Assembly: GCA_035263105.1 (NCBI GenBank)
Contig: DATFRO010000104.1
Coordinates: 1-36,590, forward strand
From: DATBVX01 sp035263105
Lineage (GTDB): Bacteria > Pseudomonadota > Gammaproteobacteria > Steroidobacterales > Steroidobacteraceae
Length of the DNA stretch: 36,590 nt
Direction: 5' to 3'
Numbering within the stretch: the first letter of the stretch is position 1; each line of letters starts with the position of its first letter. Positions 28,640 through 36,590 of this stretch are shown here, one piece after another. A program made the position numbers and the translations under genes. The notes under the pieces are model-generated. The model was not told where the DNA came from and did no database searches. It saw only the letters and a list, made by a program, of their open reading frames with translations.

Positions 28640-30202
28640 TCACCATGTGTAGCGAACGCGGTAGCGGACGGTCGTTTCACCGTCTTTGGCGACCTTGACG
28701 GGGAAGTGGATGGTGCGTGCATCCTCCTTCTGGTACGACTGGTTGCTGCTCTTGATCTGCCAGTTGCTCCAGCGATAGAGGTTCTCCTTCACGATCACAT
28801 CGACAGGCTCGGTCTTGTGATTGCGAATCTTGACCTCGATCTCCTCCTCCAGCCATTTCTGCCCGGTGTTGACGCTGAAGTCGACCTGGCGCCGCTCGCC
28901 GACCACATCGAACGCCGACCCGAGCTTGACCAGCACGTTCTCGTCCTTCGGCGTGTGATCGATGATGTCCTCACCGATGAACTCGAGGGTTCCATCCGCC
29001 TTGTCGGTCTGCGAGACGCGGATGCGGCCGGCGGGTAGCGGGATGCCGAGCCCGACCTTCTGCTCGTTCTTGAATTCGAGGTACACGTCCACCTTGCGGT
29101 TCGATTGATTGCCGAAATTGCGATCGACCACCGGATCGCCGTACCAGTATCCGATCGGCCCCTGGCCGTAGTAGACGAGTGTCTTGTGCGCCGGCACGTG
29201 GTGCGCGACTTCGAACAGCTCGATCTGCTTGGTGGAGTTCTCCGGCAGCGTCGTGCGACGTCCCAACGTGTAGAGGTGAAATTCGAAGAAGGCTTTTTCG
29301 TCGAACCCCGCCGTCTCGTCCATCGCCGCCATCTTCATTGCTTCGCGCGCCCGCGGCGCCATCAGTCCGGCCTGCGGTTCCGCGCGGTGAACGTCACCCG
29401 CAATCAGCTTGAGGCGTGCGTCGTTGTAGCCCGCGCCTGACTGGTTGAGGATGCTGACCCACGCGCCCACGTCCAGGAGTCCCGAGTTCGCATCGCTCCC
29501 TTCACTGAAAGTGAGGTTGTAATCCGCCCACCACGTGATGCCGCCGGTCTGGTAGGCGACCCGCGCGCGATGCTCGCCGGCTCGCTTCGCGGCGATGTCC
29601 CACTCGAGCGTCGGGCGTGTGATCAGGCCGCCGGGCAGCTCTGGAAAGCGGATGTTGCTGTAGCTGTTCACCGCATAGATCTGCCCGTCGCTCCCGCGCA
29701 GCACCAGACCGCTCGCGGCGCTCAGCAGCGTGCCCGACAAGGTGTCGAGTCGATCGCCGACCACGCGCTCGAGCGTCAGCGGCTTGTCGATGTATTTCAT
29801 CAACAGCTTTTGCGTGCTCACAAGATCGAACTGGAAGTTCTGCTCGAGGACACGCGTGTTATCGGGATCCGTGAGCGAACTGAACTGCACCGTGGTCGGA
29901 TCGATGAGCGCCGCAACGTCGGTGAATCGCACCCGGCTGCGTCCGGTGCTCAGTGTGACCGGCCGCTCCTGGCGCACCATCGCGTAGCCGGGAATAGCGT
30001 TGCCGCCAGGGATCGGCATGCCCTGGATCGGCCGGTACAACTCGGGTTGCACAGCGCCGGGCTGCGCGGAGCTGTAGATGGTGATCGCAGTGTCCTCGCG
30101 CTCTGCGGCGCTACCGGTGCGCGAACAGCCCAGCAGCGTTGCTGCTATCGAGGCAGCAAGCAGCGACGAACGACATAACGTGGACGGCATGCGGATCAAC
30201 AT
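28640..30202 (-). CDS. DUF4139 domain lipoprotein
   Basis: This encodes 520 residues from the ATG at 30202, which has AAGGAG seven nt upstream; an in-frame ATG at 30190 is less well placed. The signal ends SIAATLLGC, a lipobox. The N-terminal part includes RVRFTDVAALIDPTTVQFSS and the core AYQTGGITWWADYNLTF, and the C-terminal half has VYLEFKNEQKVGLGIPLPAGRIRV and a final RYRVRYTW, all characteristic of DUF4139 proteins. These are beta-rich envelope proteins; the eukaryotic relatives are uncharacterised and the bacterial role is unknown. The gene is divergent from the anti-sigma-like gene at 30345. Confidence 0.87.
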   Translation of the reverse strand: MLIRMPSTLCRSSLLAASIAATLLGCSRTGSAAEREDTAITIYSSAQPGAVQPELYRPIQGMPIPGGNAIPGYAMVRQERPVTLSTGRSRVRFTDVAALIDPTTVQFSSLTDPDNTRVLEQNFQFDLVSTQKLLMKYIDKPLTLERVVGDRLDTLSGTLLSAASGLVLRGSDGQIYAVNSYSNIRFPELPGGLITRPTLEWDIAAKRAGEHRARVAYQTGGITWWADYNLTFSEGSDANSGLLDVGAWVSILNQSGAGYNDARLKLIAGDVHRAEPQAGLMAPRAREAMKMAAMDETAGFDEKAFFEFHLYTLGRRTTLPENSTKQIELFEVAHHVPAHKTLVYYGQGPIGYWYGDPVVDRNFGNQSNRKVDVYLEFKNEQKVGLGIPLPAGRIRVSQTDKADGTLEFIGEDIIDHTPKDENVLVKLGSAFDVVGERRQVDFSVNTGQKWLEEEIEVKIRNHKTEPVDVIVKENLYRWSNWQIKSSNQSYQKEDARTIHFPVKVAKDGETTVRYRVRYTW

Positions 30203-30344
30203 CGACGGGCTCCTTGGCAAGAAAGTCGAGAATGTAAACGTGCCCGCTTGCAACTCGGGTTAGCTCCACTGCGTGTCCGCGCAACCTGCACTGGAATCGT
30301 TTACCGAAGTGTGAGCAAATGCCGCCGCCTCGAGGGAGATACGC

Positions 30345-31043
30345 ATGAACCCTGAGTTCGTCGAGAAGAACCAGATCGTCGAGCGTTATCTGACCGGGAA
30401 ACTCCCACTCAAGGGTCGGCAGGACTTCGAACGTTACTGTCGGGAAAACCCCGAGGTCCTGGAACAGATCCACCTCGCGGATAACCTGCACGCCGCGATG
30501 CGCCTGCTGGACGCCAGCGGACAGACCGGCGTGCACCAGGCGGTGAAGCCAGTCTGGTGGCAGCGGCGCGAATTCTTCTACGGCGCAATCGCGCTCTGCG
30601 CCGTCCTCGTGATCGGGTTGTGGGTGCTCGGCGCCTATTTTGCCGACCGCGGCCGCCAGATCGCCGCGCTCCAGGAGAAGATGGAGGCTGGGCCGCTGCA
30701 CGCGCCAGGCAGGACGCGCACCATCACGGTCCAGCCCGATCGCGATGGCCCGACAGGACGCGTCGCGCTCACGCTGCAGCTCAAGGAGGTCCCGGAGCTG
30801 GTCGAACTGCACATCGACCTCTCCTATGCGCGAATGAACGTGTTTCGCTTCACCATCGACAAGAAGAACCAGGCGCGCGCGGGCACGATCTACAACGTCG
30901 TGAAGGATTCCAACGGCGAAGTGCGCTATGCCTTCAACACGTCGGCGCTGACGCCGGGGGATTACAAGGTGACGATCGAGGGCGTCGGTGCGCGCGGCAA
31001 CAGAGTTCCCGTCGGCTGGCTGACCCTGCGCGCGGCCGAATGA
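30345..31043 (+). CDS. Anti-sigma-factor-like single-pass membrane protein
   Basis: This encodes 232 residues from the ATG at 30345 with AGGGAGA upstream. The first 60 residues (IVERYLTGKLPLKGRQDFERYCRENPEV) resemble the helical cytoplasmic domain of anti-sigma factors, but the zinc-binding His/Cys motif is missing. A single membrane helix lies at about 77-100 (FFYGAIALCAVLVIGLWVLGAYFA). The 130-residue periplasmic part is beta-rich and ends GDYKVTIEGVGARGNRVPVGWLTL. No sigma factor gene is beside it. A role as membrane sensor is inference only; I would call it a hypothetical protein otherwise. Confidence 0.65.
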   Translation: MNPEFVEKNQIVERYLTGKLPLKGRQDFERYCRENPEVLEQIHLADNLHAAMRLLDASGQTGVHQAVKPVWWQRREFFYGAIALCAVLVIGLWVLGAYFADRGRQIAALQEKMEAGPLHAPGRTRTITVQPDRDGPTGRVALTLQLKEVPELVELHIDLSYARMNVFRFTIDKKNQARAGTIYNVVKDSNGEVRYAFNTSALTPGDYKVTIEGVGARGNRVPVGWLTLRAAE

Positions 31044-31049
31044 CGCGGC

Positions 31050-33539
31050 TCAAGTCTGGCGCAGCGTGGCGATCGGCGGATGATTGACGACGGAGCGGGT
31101 CGCGAGCGTCCCGCTGATCCCGACCAGTAATACGCCGAGCGCGATGCCGAGCACCCACACCCAGACATCGAACGAATACTGCAAATTGAAGAGGCGGGTC
31201 GCGAGGAAGTAGCCCGCCGCCGTCGCGCCCAGCGCCGCCAGCAGTCCTGCCAGCAAGCCGAGCGCCGTGAACTCCGCGGCGACTCCCACCAGCACCGTGC
31301 GCCGGCTCGCGCCCAGCGTTCGCAGCATCGCGCTCTCGTAGCGGCGCTCATCGCGCGTCGCCTGGATCGCGGCCAGCAACACGGTGATGCCGGCGACCAG
31401 CGTGAACAGGAAGACGTATTGCACAGCGAGCGAGGCCTTGTCGCCGACGCTGCGGATCTGCTTCAGCAATGCATCGATGTCGAAGATCGACACGCTGGGA
31501 AAGCGGTGCACGAGATCGACGAGCGAGCGTCGCTGCTCCGCGGTGAGATAGACGCTGGTCATGTAAGTCCCGGCAGCTCCGGCAAGCACACCTGGCGGCA
31601 GCACGAGAAAGAAATTGGGCTGGAAGGTGTCCCACTGCACCTTGCGGATGCTGGAGACCGTGGTCTCGAGCCGCTCGCCCGCCACATCGAACGCGAGACG
31701 GTCGCCGACCTTGAGGCCGAGCTCCTCCTGGTATTCGGTCGCGATCGAGATCAGCGGTCGGCCCGTATCACGCTGTGTCCACCAGCGGCCGGCCACGATC
31801 TGGTTGTCCATTTGCGGTTCGGCAGCCCAGGTCAGGTTTTGCTCACGCTCGGCGAAGCCCTGCGCACGGTCGCTGGTGAACTTGAGGTCGCTGGTCGCCT
31901 TGCCGTTGATCTCGGTCAGCCGGGCGCGAATCATCGGGAACATCTGCGGTCGCGCGGCGCCTTGTGCCACGAAGAAGTCCTGTACCGCAGCCCGGTCGTC
32001 GGGGCGAATGTTGATGAGAAAGTGATTGGGTGCGTTCGGCGGCAAACTCGCGCGCCAGTTCTCGAGCAGGTCGTTGCGCACGACGGCGAGGAGCAGCAAC
32101 ACCATCAGCCCGAGGCCGAATGCCACGACCTGCACGATGCTCTCGCGTCCGCGACGCGCGATGTTGGCGAAGCCATACCGCCACGCAACGCCGACCGCGC
32201 CGCGCAGTCGCGTGAGACTGCGTACCAGCAGCCAGCCCGCAAAGAGCAGCAGTGCGAGCGTGGCGGCCGTGCCGAGCGCGACCCAGAGTACCAACTCGAG
32301 ATCCTGGATGAGCCACAGCAGCATGGCGAGCAGGGCAGCGACCGCCAGCCCCGATGTAACGCCGTATGTCAGAGGCGGCGGCTCGACGTTGTGACGCAGG
32401 ACCCGCAGTGGCGGCACCACGCGAAGTTGCAGCAGCGGCGGCAGCGCGAAACCGGTGAGCACGGCCACCGCAGTGACCAGGCCAAGATACGCGGAATGGA
32501 CGGCAGGCGGCGGCAGCTCCCCGACGATGAGATCCCGCAGTATCCACGCCAGTCCCTGTTGGCTGACGAAGCCGATCAGCGTGCCGACCGCGGCGCACAC
32601 GAGGGCGAGCGTCACGAGCTCGAGCACGCTGATGGTGAGAATGAAGCCCTGGCTCGCACCGAGGCATTTCATCAGCGCGACCGTGTCGAGGTGGCGGCGG
32701 GCGTAGCGGCGCGCTGCCATCGCAACCGCCATTGCCGCGAGCAGCACGCTCACCAGCCCCGCCAGATTCAGGAATCGCCCGGCGCGATCCATCGACGAAC
32801 GGATCTGCGGGCTCGCCTCCGCGATATCGAGCAGGCGCTCACCGGGCTTGCGCGCCGTCTCGAGCCAGGTCTTGTATCCCTCGACCTTCGAACGCTGGCC
32901 CGCGAACAGCACCGCGTAAGTGAGCCGGCTGCCAGGCTGCACGAGCTGCGTAGCCGGGACGTCCTCGATATTCATGAGCACGTTCGGCGCCAGCTCCGCG
33001 AACGTCGAACCCTGGTCCGGCCGATAGTCGAGCACATGGCTCACACGCAGGCTGGCCGCCCCGATGCTGAGCTCATCGCCCACGGAGGCGTTCAACGTCG
33101 CGAGCAGACGTGAGTCGGCCCAGATCTCGCCGCGCCCGGGAATTGCACGCGTCGTGTACGCACGTTCGAACGGCCGGTCGGCGATCCGCACCGCGCCGCG
33201 CAACGGATAGGCCGGATCCACGGCACGGAGCGAGGTGAGCTGGCTCTTCTCGCCGAAGAACACGACGCTGACAGTCGAGAGCACATTTGATGTGCGCAGG
33301 CCTTCACGGCGCGCCTCGGCAGCATAGTTATCGGAGAGCGGCCGGCTCGACTGCAATCGCAGGTCCGCGGCCAGGACTTCCGCCGCCTGTGTGGCCACCG
33401 CCACGCTCACGCGGTTCGTGAAAAAGCCCACCGCGGTGAGCGCCGCGACGCCCACGATCACAGCGAGCAGCAGTACGTTGAGTTCGCCCGACTTCCAGTC
33501 GCGCACCAGTGTTCGAAGTGCGAACCGCAGAGCGCCCAT
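31050..33539 (-). CDS. ybbP: ABC transporter permease YbbP-like (MacB/FtsX family)
   Basis: This encodes 829 residues from the ATG at 33539. The protein has the FtsX/MacB arrangement: an N-terminal helix (LNVLLLAVIVGVAALTAVGF), a large periplasmic domain, a first group of helices near residues 260-500, a second periplasmic domain, and a final three-helix group ending GVLLVGISGTLATRS. Together with the ATPase encoded just upstream (2-nt gap) it forms an ABC complex. The E. coli tesA-ybbA-ybbP cluster has the same order; the substrate is not established, and such proteins may couple ATP hydrolysis to periplasmic work rather than transport. Length is normal. Confidence 0.9.
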   Translation of the reverse strand: MGALRFALRTLVRDWKSGELNVLLLAVIVGVAALTAVGFFTNRVSVAVATQAAEVLAADLRLQSSRPLSDNYAAEARREGLRTSNVLSTVSVVFFGEKSQLTSLRAVDPAYPLRGAVRIADRPFERAYTTRAIPGRGEIWADSRLLATLNASVGDELSIGAASLRVSHVLDYRPDQGSTFAELAPNVLMNIEDVPATQLVQPGSRLTYAVLFAGQRSKVEGYKTWLETARKPGERLLDIAEASPQIRSSMDRAGRFLNLAGLVSVLLAAMAVAMAARRYARRHLDTVALMKCLGASQGFILTISVLELVTLALVCAAVGTLIGFVSQQGLAWILRDLIVGELPPPAVHSAYLGLVTAVAVLTGFALPPLLQLRVVPPLRVLRHNVEPPPLTYGVTSGLAVAALLAMLLWLIQDLELVLWVALGTAATLALLLFAGWLLVRSLTRLRGAVGVAWRYGFANIARRGRESIVQVVAFGLGLMVLLLLAVVRNDLLENWRASLPPNAPNHFLINIRPDDRAAVQDFFVAQGAARPQMFPMIRARLTEINGKATSDLKFTSDRAQGFAEREQNLTWAAEPQMDNQIVAGRWWTQRDTGRPLISIATEYQEELGLKVGDRLAFDVAGERLETTVSSIRKVQWDTFQPNFFLVLPPGVLAGAAGTYMTSVYLTAEQRRSLVDLVHRFPSVSIFDIDALLKQIRSVGDKASLAVQYVFLFTLVAGITVLLAAIQATRDERRYESAMLRTLGASRRTVLVGVAAEFTALGLLAGLLAALGATAAGYFLATRLFNLQYSFDVWVWVLGIALGVLLVGISGTLATRSVVNHPPIATLRQT

Positions 33540-33541
33540 GG

Positions 33542-34213
33542 TCAGACGATGCGTCCGGCGTCGAGCTGAATCACTCGCTGGCAACGCGCCGCGAGCGTCT
33601 TGTCGTGCGTCACCAGGACGAGGGTCGTGCTGGCTGCGGCGTTGAGATCGAAAAGGAGATCTACGACGCGCTCGCCGGTTGCCGTGTCGAGGTTCCCGGT
33701 CGGCTCATCGGCGAACAACACCGCCGGTCGCGTGACGAACGCACGCGCGATCGCCACCCGCTGCTGTTCGCCACCCGAGAGCTGGTTCGGGTAGTGGCCC
33801 TTGCGCGGAGCGAGGCCAACTTTGTCCAGCACCTCGAGTGCGATGGTGCGTGCGTCCTTGCGGCCCGCCAGCTCGAGCGGCAGCATCACGTTCTCGAGCG
33901 CCGTGAGCGAAGGCACGAGGTGAAAGGACTGGAACACGAACCCCACGTGCCGGGCACGCAGCGCCGCGCGGCCGTCTTCGTCGAGCTGCGTGAGCTCCGC
34001 ACCGTTGAGCCAGATGCGCCCCGCGCTGGGCTCATCGAGCCCGGCGAGCAACGCGAGCAGAGTGGATTTTCCGGCGCCGGAGGCACCAACGACCGCTACC
34101 GATTCTCCCGCAGCGATGTGCAGGTTGATCTGGCTCAGAATGGTCAGTGGACCTTCCGGGCTGCTAACCTGCTTGTCGACGTTTTCAGCTCTCAGTACGG
34201 ACTGTGTGCTCAT
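33542..34213 (-). CDS. ybbA: ABC transporter ATPase YbbA-like
   Basis: This encodes 223 residues. ATPase motifs are complete: Walker A GASGAGKST, Q-loop VFQSFHLVPS, signature LSGGEQQRV, Walker B LFADEPTGNLD and the switch VTHD. It belongs to the MacB/LolD-like group that works with YbbP/MacB-type permeases, the gene 2 nt downstream. Its start codon overlaps that of tesA on the opposite strand in the sequence CATG, so the two promoters must lie inside each other's coding region. No strong ribosome site is visible. Confidence 0.93.
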   Translation of the reverse strand: MSTQSVLRAENVDKQVSSPEGPLTILSQINLHIAAGESVAVVGASGAGKSTLLALLAGLDEPSAGRIWLNGAELTQLDEDGRAALRARHVGFVFQSFHLVPSLTALENVMLPLELAGRKDARTIALEVLDKVGLAPRKGHYPNQLSGGEQQRVAIARAFVTRPAVLFADEPTGNLDTATGERVVDLLFDLNAAASTTLVLVTHDKTLAARCQRVIQLDAGRIV

Positions 34214-34835
34214 GCTCAGACGCTTGCATCTCGCTCTGCTGCTCGTGCTGCTGTGCCTGCCCGCCAGCTACGCGGCATCGACGCCGAACATCCTGGTGTT
34301 CGGGGACAGTATCAGCGCCGCTTATGGCATGCGCGCCGAGGAAGGCTGGGTATCGCTGCTGCAGAAGAAACTGGCCGCACAAGGTTACGGATACCACGTC
34401 GTGAACGCCAGTGTGAGCGGCGAGACCACGGACGGCGGTCGTGCGCGACTCGCGCGAGCGCTCGACGTGCATCACCCCGCGATTGTCATCCTCGAACTCG
34501 GTGGCAACGACGGCCTGCGCGGCTTGCCGTTGGATGAGGCGAAGGCCAATCTCGAGTCGATGATCGGTATGGCCGCCAAGGCCGGCGCTCGCGTGCTGCT
34601 GCTTGGTATGCGCATCCCGCCGAACTATGGCGCCGTGTACACCGAAAAGTTTCATGCGCTATTTAGCCAGCTCGCGCAGGCCCATCACCTGCCCTACGTG
34701 CCGTTCCTGCTCGGCCAGGTGGCGCTCAACCCCGATATGATCCAGTCCGACGGATTGCACCCCAACGCGCAGGCTCAGCCGCAGCTGCTGGACGCCATCT
34801 GGCCGACATTGCAGCCGATGCTGAAGCGCTCCTGA
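34212..34835 (+). CDS. tesA: Periplasmic arylesterase/thioesterase TesA
   Basis: This encodes 207 residues. A signal peptide covers about 1-21 (LHLALLLVLLCLPASYA). The mature part is an SGNH/GDSL hydrolase: Ser33 in VFGDSISAAYG, Gly70 in ASVSGETT, Asn99 in LELGGNDGLRG, and Asp180/His183 in SDGLHPN. The triad and oxyanion residues are all present, so an active multifunctional esterase/thioesterase/lysophospholipase is expected in the periplasm. The start ATG shares CATG with the divergent ybbA start. fadD follows 91 nt downstream with its own promoter. Confidence 0.94.
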   Translation: MLRRLHLALLLVLLCLPASYAASTPNILVFGDSISAAYGMRAEEGWVSLLQKKLAAQGYGYHVVNASVSGETTDGGRARLARALDVHHPAIVILELGGNDGLRGLPLDEAKANLESMIGMAAKAGARVLLLGMRIPPNYGAVYTEKFHALFSQLAQAHHLPYVPFLLGQVALNPDMIQSDGLHPNAQAQPQLLDAIWPTLQPMLKRS

Positions 34836-34837
34836 CG

Positions 34838-34866
34838 TTGGCGCGTGCGCGGTACGGTGCTATAAG
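34838..34866 (+). promoter_or_regulatory. Promoter of fadD
   Basis: TTGGCG (34838-34843) and TATAAG (34861-34866) are separated by exactly 17 nt. Transcription should start near 34873, about 54 nt before the GTG of fadD. Confidence 0.6.
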
Positions 34867-34926
34867 CCAGCGAGCGCGTCGCCCCACGTGGCAGTTGGCG
34901 CAGAAACACTCCTGCTGGAGCGCGTC

Positions 34927-36590
34927 GTGGAAAAGATCTGGTTGAAGAGCTATCCGCCCGGCGTTCCCGCCGAAATCGACCCTGGCGAATGGAAGTCGCT
35001 CAAGGAGATCTTCGAGTACAGCTTCGAGAAGTACCGCGACGAGCCGGCCTACATAAACATGGGCACCGCGCTGAGCTACGGCGACATCGATCGTCTCAGC
35101 GCGCAACTCGGCGCATGGCTGCAGCACAAGGCCGGGCTCAGGAAGGGCGATCGCATCGCCTTGATGATGCCCAACCTGCTGCAGTACCCGGTGGCAATCG
35201 TGGCCGCGCTGCGCATCGGCCTCACGATCGTCAATACCAATCCGCTGTACACCGCCCGCGAGCTCGAGCATCAACTCACGGATTCCGGCGCCACGACAAT
35301 CGTCATCCTGGAGCATTTTGCGCATGTTCTGCAGACAGTGATCGCGCAAACCGCCGTGCGGCACGTGATCGTCACCGGGGTCGGCGATCTGCTGGGAGCG
35401 CCAAAGTCCGCGCTCGTGAACTTTGTCGTGCGACGGGTGCGCAAGCAGGTGCCGCAATACGCGATCCCGGGAGCGGTGCGTTTCAACGACGCGCTGCGCG
35501 ACGCGAGGAACCTCAAACTGCTGCCCATCGAGGTTGGTCACGAGGACATCGCGTTCCTCCAGTACACGGGGGGCACGACGGGTGTATCGAAGGGCGCGAT
35601 ACTGACGCACCGGAACATGGTCGCGAACGTCATGCAGTCGCACGCGTGGCTCGCGACCGGCACGCCGAAAGAGAAGAACGTCGTGATCACGGCCTTGCCG
35701 CTGTATCACATCTTTTCACTGACGGCGAACTGCCTCGTGTTCATGCAATCGGGCGCGAAGAACATCCTGATCACGAATCCCAGGGACTTCCCCGCGTTCG
35801 TCGCTGAGCTCAAGAAGTATCCCTTCACTTACATCAGCGGCGTGAACACACTGTTCAATGCGCTGCTCAACACACCGGGCTTCGATAGCGTCGATTTCAG
35901 TTCTCTGCGCGTCACGCTCGGTGGCGGCATGGCGGTGCAGCGGGCCGTAGCAGAACGCTGGAAGAAGGTGACCGGTCACGTGCTGACGCAGGCCTGGGGT
36001 CTGACCGAGACATCCCCGGCCGCGTGCATCAACCCCTTCGGCAACGAGGAATTCAACGGATCGATCGGGCTGCCGATCTCGTCAACCGAGGTTTCGATCC
36101 GCGATGACGAGGGGCGCGACCTCGGCATCAACGCGGTCGGCGAGATCTGCGTGCGCGGACCGCAGGTGATGCGCGGCTACTGGAACCGGCCCGACGAAAC
36201 CGAGAAGGTGATGATACCGGGCGGCTGGTTGCGTACCGGTGACGTGGGCCGTATGGACGAGCGCGGCTTCATCTACATCGAAGACCGCAAGAAGGACATG
36301 ATCCTGGTCTCCGGCTTCAACGTCTACCCGAATGAGGTGGAGAGCGTAGTGGTAACGCACCCCGGCGTGCTCGAAGCCGCCGCCGTCGCGAAGCCCGACG
36401 CACGCGCCGGCGAAGTTGTGGCACTGTTCGTCGTCAAGCGCGATGCGAATCTCACCGCCGAAGCACTGATCGAGCACTGCCGCGAGTCGCTCACTGGCTA
36501 CAAGGTCCCGCGCCACGTCTACTTCAGAACCGAACTGCCCAAGACCAATGTCGGCAAGATCATGCGACGCACGCTTCGGGATGAGCTGAC
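34927..36590 (+). CDS. fadD: Long-chain fatty acid-CoA ligase (3' end beyond window)
   Basis: The frame is open from a GTG at 34927 (GGAG six nt upstream) to the window edge, giving 554 residues; E. coli FadD has 561, so only the last few are missing. The start EKIWLKSYPPGVPAEID matches FadD. The AMP-binding P-loop is YTGGTTGVSKGAIL, followed by WGLTETSP and the adenylation motif GWLRTGDVG, and the catalytic Lys region is in LPKTNVGKIMRR. It activates fatty acids to acyl-CoA at the inner membrane for beta-oxidation or lipid synthesis. Its own promoter lies upstream, although tesA is nearby. Confidence 0.95.
   Translation, partial: MEKIWLKSYPPGVPAEIDPGEWKSLKEIFEYSFEKYRDEPAYINMGTALSYGDIDRLSAQLGAWLQHKAGLRKGDRIALMMPNLLQYPVAIVAALRIGLTIVNTNPLYTARELEHQLTDSGATTIVILEHFAHVLQTVIAQTAVRHVIVTGVGDLLGAPKSALVNFVVRRVRKQVPQYAIPGAVRFNDALRDARNLKLLPIEVGHEDIAFLQYTGGTTGVSKGAILTHRNMVANVMQSHAWLATGTPKEKNVVITALPLYHIFSLTANCLVFMQSGAKNILITNPRDFPAFVAELKKYPFTYISGVNTLFNALLNTPGFDSVDFSSLRVTLGGGMAVQRAVAERWKKVTGHVLTQAWGLTETSPAACINPFGNEEFNGSIGLPISSTEVSIRDDEGRDLGINAVGEICVRGPQVMRGYWNRPDETEKVMIPGGWLRTGDVGRMDERGFIYIEDRKKDMILVSGFNVYPNEVESVVVTHPGVLEAAAVAKPDARAGEVVALFVVKRDANLTAEALIEHCRESLTGYKVPRHVYFRTELPKTNVGKIMRRTLRDEL

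Noticed and set aside
31419..33113. A 564-codon plus-strand frame antisense to ybbP
   Set aside because: It is rich in Arg/His/Gln with no domain; ybbP on the other strand is complete.
1..36590. Search for CRISPR, tRNA, rRNA, insertion sequences, prophage and toxin-antitoxin or defence genes
   Set aside because: No repeated spacers, cloverleaf sequence, transposase, integrase or recognisable toxin was found by reading both strands. The HerA-like ATPase is not accompanied by known defence partners.

Overview
The window is GC-rich, about 65% by eye, and densely packed. Intergenic gaps are almost all under 250 bp, and every gene looks chromosomal. The gene families (FadD, the TesA/YbbA/YbbP trio, YajQ, CstA with YbdD, OxyR with AhpC/AhpD, OtsA/OtsB, TonB and lipoproteins with classical lipoboxes) point to an environmental, aerobic gammaproteobacterium. 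A Steroidobacter- or Nevskia-like lineage is my inference; no rRNA or other phylogenetic marker is present to prove it. I see no insertion sequence, prophage, CRISPR array, tRNA or rRNA.

Layout. 1-5.7 kb: the 5' part of a nitrite/sulfite reductase, a small conserved protein, an orphan polyamine-type binding lipoprotein, a proline-rich small protein, an MsbA-like ABC exporter, a tiny very basic DUF6496 protein with a sigma-54-like promoter, and a glycine-zipper membrane protein. 5.9-13.4 kb: a HerA/FtsK-type ATPase followed by a DUF2780 protein, a GcvA-like LysR regulator with a long basic tail, a small membrane-anchored protein ending in a clear rho-independent terminator, a GST, a thioredoxin-fold lipoprotein, a GNAT acetyltransferase and YajQ. 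13.4-20.1 kb: a long minus-strand run (AhpC, AhpD, Nudix, ABM-like protein, NDH-2, CstA, YbdD) divergent from OxyR, with a plausible OxyR operator between oxyR and ahpC. 20.1-25.9 kb: a cysteine-rich zinc-ribbon protein, an LCAT-like lipase, and a translationally coupled otsB-GH15-otsA trehalose operon. 25.9-31 kb: an envelope block with two paralogous EF-hand proteins on either side of a TonB, a beta-barrel outer-membrane protein, a DUF6491 protein, a DUF4139 lipoprotein and an orphan anti-sigma-like membrane protein. 31-36.6 kb: YbbP-YbbA divergent from TesA, then FadD, which runs off the window end.

How it fits together. The clearest functional modules are peroxide defence (a three-cysteine AhpC paired with an AhpD that carries the full Glu/Cys/Cys/His catalytic set, under OxyR), trehalose synthesis and probable turnover (OtsA, OtsB and a GH15 hydrolase, preceded by an exported calcium-binding protein), and lipid handling (TesA, FadD, LCAT-like lipase). 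I see no complete defence island or other obviously new multi-gene machine. The most interesting unexplained signals are regulatory: a near-consensus sigma-54 promoter, a hairpin that would bury a ribosome-binding site, and three genes that look leaderless. The EF-hand/TonB neighbourhood is also worth attention.
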